A program made the position numbers and the translations under genes. Shown here piece after piece: positions 5,413 through 8,214 of a stretch of 8,214 nt of DNA. Numbering within the stretch: position 1 is the stretch's first letter; every line of letters begins with the position of its first letter. The DNA comes from Rickettsiales bacterium (GTDB taxonomy: Bacteria; Pseudomonadota; Alphaproteobacteria; Rickettsiales; UBA1997). The notes below the pieces were generated by a model. It searched no databases. It was not told the origin of the DNA and saw only the letters and a program-made list of their open reading frames with translations. The stretch lies in NCBI GenBank assembly GCA_009693885.1, contig SHWK01000040.1, positions 1-8,214 on the forward strand, written 5' to 3'.

Positions 5413-7917
5413 TTATTTTTTTGCTTTAGATTTTTTCACAAATCTTTTTCTTCCACCACCAGCAGCGGCCTTAATCGCAGCAGTAGCAATTAAATCTATC
5501 GCACGATTCAAACCAACTTCCAAAACATTATCTTCCTTGAGTGAAACATATTTAGCATCATGCGCCAAATAAGGCCCATAAGGCCCAATGCTCGCAACAA
5601 TTTTCTTGCCAGTTTCAGGATGAATTCCAACTTCACGCGGCAAAGAAAGTAAGCCAAGCGCATCTTTCAACTCAATTAATTTTGGATCTAAATTTTTTGG
5701 AATTGAAATTCTTTTTGGCTTTAGAACCTTTGGTTTCTTGGGTTTTGGTTCTTTCTTAGGTTTTTTTGCCTTAGAAGTTTTGCCGGTTTTTGTTAGTTTT
5801 TTCTCCTCAACAACTTCTTTAACTTCTTCAGCTACAGGAACTTCGCCACCGCTTCCAATCAACTCTAAGTAGGGGCCGTAAGGTCCAATTTTTACCATTA
5901 CTTCAAATCCAGTTTTTGGATCATTGCCCAAACTGCGTGGTTCGAACATTGGTTTACCTGTTCCAGGCTCGCCATCAGGGCCTTCTTCACCCTTATCAAA
6001 AATTTGCATCGTGTGTTTGCATTCAGGATAATTTGAACATCCGATGAAAGCGCCAAACTTGCCAAGCCTTAGGCCAAGCGTTCCCTTGCTGCATGTTGGG
6101 CAAGTATTTTTTGCCTTTCCTTCTTCATCAACGCCAAAAATTTGTCCACCAATTTTTTGATTTAAAATTTCGAGAACATCTCCGAATGGCTTTTCGCCTA
6201 CTTCTACACATGTTGCGTTAAAATCATTCCAGAATTTTTTAAGGAAGATTCGCCAATTTAATTTTCCATCAGAAATAATATCTAGCTCATCTTCAATAGA
6301 TGCGGTGTAGCCATATTCAACATATTTCACAAAAAATTCTTTGAGAAAAGTTGTAACCACGCGACCGCGTTCTTCAGGAAAAAATCTTTTGCGATCTAAT
6401 TTAACATAACCGCGATCTTGCAACACTGAAATAATCGAGGCGTAAGTAGAAGGGCGGCCGATTCCTAATTCTTCCATTTTTTTCACCAAACTTGCTTCAG
6501 AATAGCGAGGAGGTGGCTCGGTAAAATGTTGCGCCGGTTTCACATCAATCAAGGCGAGGGCCTCACTTGGTGCTAGTTCTGGTAGTTGTTGTTTTCCTTC
6601 ATCTTCATCTTTTTCATCATCCTTATCTTCATTATAGATTTTGTAAAAACCATCAAATTTAATAACAGAACCAGTGGCGCGAGCCCTTGCATAAGTAGGA
6701 ACTGTAACAATATCAACTACGACTTGATCAAAAATTACATCAGCCATTTGTGAGGCAATTGTACGCTTCCAAATTAGTTCATAAAGGTTGAATTGATCAG
6801 GTTCAAGATAGCGTTTTACACTTTCTGGAGGAAAGGCGAAATCCGCTGGGCGTATAGCTTCATGGGCCTCTTGCGCGTTTTTAATTTTACTTTTAAAAAC
6901 ATTGGCAGTATCGGGCAAATATTTTGCGCCATAAGTTTTATTGATGTAAACCCTTGCAGCTGTAATTGCCTCAGGAGTCATATCAATCGAATCGGTTCTC
7001 ATATAAGTAATGAGACCTTGGTTATTGCCATCAATTTCAGTGCCTTCATAAAGCCTTTGTGCCAACATCATGGTCTTGCTTACAGAATAGCCAAGCTTAC
7101 GCGCAGCCTCTTGTTGCAAGGATGAAGTGATAAATGGCGGATAAGAACGACGCTTAGTTTGCTTTTTAGTAATATCAACAACTTGATATTTTTTATCTTC
7201 GAGAAGCTTAGTGATTTTTGCTGCCGCAGCCTCATTAGTGATTGAGAATTTCTCAAGTTTTTTGCCTTCAACTTCAACGACAGAAGCGGTGAAAGCCATG
7301 TTTTTCAAGCTTTCAAGGTCAATTTTAATATCCCAATATTCTTGAGTTTTAAATGCTTCAATTTCTTCTTCGCGATCACAAATAAGGCGCAAAGCTACAG
7401 ACTGAACGCGTCCAGCCGATCTACTTCCGGGAAGTTTTTTCCACAAAATTGGTGAAAGAGTGAAGCCAACCAAGTAATCCAAGGCACGGCGAGCTTGCTG
7501 TGCATCAACTAAATCCATATCAATTTGGCGTGGATTTTTAATTGCCTCTAAAATTGAATTTTTTGTAATAGCGTTAAACACTACGCGCTCAATCTTAGTA
7601 GAGGCTTTAATGGCTTTTTTTTGCTTTAAAACTTCAAGCACATGCCAAGCGATTGATTCACCTTCACGATCAGGATCGGGAGCAAGGATAATCTTGTCAC
7701 AGCCTTTAGCAGCATCAGTAATCAGCTTGACATTTTTGGTAGATTTTGCCGAAATTTCATAATGCATGTTGAAATTATTATCAGGCTCAACAGATCCATT
7801 TTTGCTTGGCAGGTCGCGCACATGACCAAAAGAGGCCAATACCTGATAATCTTTGCCAAGGTATTTTCCGATGGTTTTGGCTTTAGCGGGAGATTCGACG
7901 ATCAATAAATTTTTCAT
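5413..7917 (-). CDS. topA: DNA topoisomerase I (type IA)
   Basis: Relaxes negatively supercoiled DNA through a transient 5'-phosphotyrosine strand break. The 834-residue product is complete. The Toprim domain (about 2-115) has E8 (IVESPAKAKTIGKYLG) and the acidic triad D81, D83, E85 (APDPDREGES). The catalytic tyrosine is Y305 in GLITYMRTDS, with R307 two residues on, matching Y319/R321 of E. coli. Type IA domains 2-4 extend to about 590, interrupted by an acidic insert (about 429-441, rich in Asp, Glu and Lys) common in alphaproteobacterial TopA. A single four-Cys zinc ribbon follows (C606, C609, C627, C633), then two C-terminal Toprim_C-type repeats marked by IGPYGPYL (about 677 and 777), separated by a Lys/Pro-rich linker (about 705-737), and a basic tail (GRKRFVKKSKAKK). 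The ATG at 7917 gives the canonical MKNLLIVESPAKA start; no Shine-Dalgarno is evident. The dprA gene often found upstream in alphaproteobacteria is not recognisable here. Confidence 0.97.
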   Translation of the reverse strand: MKNLLIVESPAKAKTIGKYLGKDYQVLASFGHVRDLPSKNGSVEPDNNFNMHYEISAKSTKNVKLITDAAKGCDKIILAPDPDREGESIAWHVLEVLKQKKAIKASTKIERVVFNAITKNSILEAIKNPRQIDMDLVDAQQARRALDYLVGFTLSPILWKKLPGSRSAGRVQSVALRLICDREEEIEAFKTQEYWDIKIDLESLKNMAFTASVVEVEGKKLEKFSITNEAAAAKITKLLEDKKYQVVDITKKQTKRRSYPPFITSSLQQEAARKLGYSVSKTMMLAQRLYEGTEIDGNNQGLITYMRTDSIDMTPEAITAARVYINKTYGAKYLPDTANVFKSKIKNAQEAHEAIRPADFAFPPESVKRYLEPDQFNLYELIWKRTIASQMADVIFDQVVVDIVTVPTYARARATGSVIKFDGFYKIYNEDKDDEKDEDEGKQQLPELAPSEALALIDVKPAQHFTEPPPRYSEASLVKKMEELGIGRPSTYASIISVLQDRGYVKLDRKRFFPEERGRVVTTFLKEFFVKYVEYGYTASIEDELDIISDGKLNWRIFLKKFWNDFNATCVEVGEKPFGDVLEILNQKIGGQIFGVDEEGKAKNTCPTCSKGTLGLRLGKFGAFIGCSNYPECKHTMQIFDKGEEGPDGEPGTGKPMFEPRSLGNDPKTGFEVMVKIGPYGPYLELIGSGGEVPVAEEVKEVVEEKKLTKTGKTSKAKKPKKEPKPKKPKVLKPKRISIPKNLDPKLIELKDALGLLSLPREVGIHPETGKKIVASIGPYGPYLAHDAKYVSLKEDNVLEVGLNRAIDLIATAAIKAAAGGGRKRFVKKSKAKK

Positions 7918-7940
7918 GAATATTTTTGTTGTGAAAAAAA

Positions 7941-7946
7941 ATTATA
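7941..7946 (-). promoter_or_regulatory. Second possible -10 box close to topA
   Basis: A perfect TATAAT on the minus strand lies 23 bp before the topA ATG. No acceptable -35 sits 16-18 bp upstream (TAAATA or CTAAAT) and there is no TGn extension. The resulting leader would be about 18 nt. It is a weaker candidate than the extended -10 at 8008-8016. Confidence 0.25.
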
Positions 7947-8007
7947 GCTTTGAGAAGGCAAGTATTTAGAGGCTTTAAAACAAAAAGTCAAACTCGTTAT
8001 GCATCTT

Positions 8008-8016
8008 ATTATATCA
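8008..8016 (-). promoter_or_regulatory. Extended -10 promoter of topA
   Basis: The minus strand reads TGATATAAT, a perfect -10 with the TGn extension that allows sigma70 recognition without a good -35. Transcription would start near 8001, leaving a leader of about 84 nt before the topA ATG. It lies about 20 bp beyond the stop of the open frame at the window end, where a promoter for topA is expected. The -35 region (about 8031-8036) is covered by one copy of the 14-bp repeat. Confidence 0.5.
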
Positions 8017-8022
8017 AAATAG

Positions 8023-8036
8023 GGTAAAAATTGCCT
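8023..8036. repeat. 14-bp direct repeat upstream of topA, proximal copy
   Basis: GGTAAAAATTGCCT, identical to 8057-8070 with start points 34 bp apart, close to three helical turns. Each copy has imperfect dyad symmetry: GGTAA and TTGCC flank an AAA centre with one mismatch. This copy overlaps the likely -35 region of the topA promoter, which is suggestive of an operator; binding is inferred only. Confidence 0.55.
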
Positions 8037-8214
8037 TATTTTATGGCGGTTACGCAGGTAAAAATTGCCTCATGGCAGATAGATTCAGATTCTAAGGTGA
8101 TAGTGCCGTAAAAGCTCTGTACATCACTGATTACGCCGTTATTAATGGTTATTATTGTCTCATAATTTCGATAGTTTCTCGGTAAGAAAAAACTGAGCAG
8201 TGGAATATATGATA
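8036..8214 (-). CDS. Open reading frame entering from the right edge, 3' end only; unknown protein
   Basis: On the minus strand 58 codons are open from the window edge (first full codon at 8212) to a TAA at 8036-8038. No ATG lies in this frame, so any start is outside the window. The visible residues (…NYRNYETIITINNGVISD, then …SICHEAIFTCVTAIK) show alternating hydrophobic and polar positions typical of beta-strands. The ending A-x-F-T-x-V-x-A-I faintly recalls the last strand of hot-dog-fold acyl-CoA thioesterases, but this is far too little to assign. It would sit just upstream of topA in the same direction, with the topA promoter after its stop. A chance open frame of this length is possible in one of six frames, so it may be noncoding or a gene remnant. 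Confidence 0.4.
   Translation of the reverse strand, partial: SYIPLLSFFLPRNYRNYETIITINNGVISDVQSFYGTITLESESICHEAIFTCVTAIK
8057..8070. repeat. 14-bp direct repeat upstream of topA, distal copy
   Basis: Second copy of GGTAAAAATTGCCT, identical to 8023-8036 over all 14 bases and in the same orientation; similarity stops at the edges. If the open frame at the right edge is a gene, this copy lies inside its last codons, encoding Ala-Ile-Phe-Thr. Confidence 0.55.

Noticed and set aside
6793..7277. Frames on both strands inside topA
   Set aside because: Alternative-frame readings of conserved topA coding sequence.
8043..8111. Plus-strand ATG frame of 22 codons (MAVTQVKIASWQ...)
   Set aside because: It looks protein-like but is short, lacks a ribosome site, and is antisense to the longer open frame at the window end; not separable from chance.
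8097..8127. GTGAT/ATCAC inverted repeat with a 21-nt spacer
   Set aside because: Only 5 bp per arm with a long loop and no T-run; expected by chance at this length.
1..8214. CRISPR array, tRNA/rRNA, insertion sequence or prophage genes
   Set aside because: I found no spaced repeat series, no cloverleaf or rRNA motif, no transposase or integrase, and no phage structural gene.

Overview
The window looks like AT-rich chromosomal DNA from an alphaproteobacterium. The evidence is the pairing of rpoZ with a long bifunctional rel/spoT gene directly downstream, an omega subunit of the 'MARITVEDC...VPNRFELCLVASNRAKSI' type, and a topoisomerase I with an acidic internal linker, a Lys/Pro-rich linker and C-terminal IGPYGPYL repeats. 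The strong A/T bias and weak Shine-Dalgarno sequences would fit a host-associated lineage (Rickettsiales- or Holosporales-like). The full-length, intact Rel argues against an extremely reduced genome. This placement is inference; no rRNA or other marker is present.

Layout, left to right: methionine aminopeptidase map (minus, 4-789) is divergent from rpoZ (plus, 872-1210), which is followed after 41 bp by rel/spoT (plus, 1252-3420). rel converges on a two-partner-secretion (TpsB/ShlB/FhaC-type) outer-membrane transporter gene (minus, 3417-5282). The two TAG stop codons share one CTAG palindrome. Next, also on minus, is topA (5413-7917). At the right edge an open frame (minus, 8036 to window end) may be the 3' end of another gene.

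Regulatory signals are unusually readable. rpoZ has a TTGATT-N17-TATAAT promoter and tpsB has TTGCAA-N17-TATAAT. topA has an extended -10 (TGATATAAT) with a 14-bp repeat over its -35 region and a second copy 34 bp upstream. A probable intrinsic terminator for rel lies inside the 3' end of the opposing tpsB gene.

Functionally, rpoZ-rel joins the (p)ppGpp synthetase/hydrolase to the RNA polymerase subunit that forms part of one of its binding sites. map and topA are housekeeping genes. The tpsB gene is the accessory element: it has no TpsA exoprotein partner in view, has an atypical C-terminus, and is bracketed by a 9-bp direct repeat. I found no convincing new multi-gene system. The points most worth checking are the tpsB locus and the repeat pair upstream of topA.
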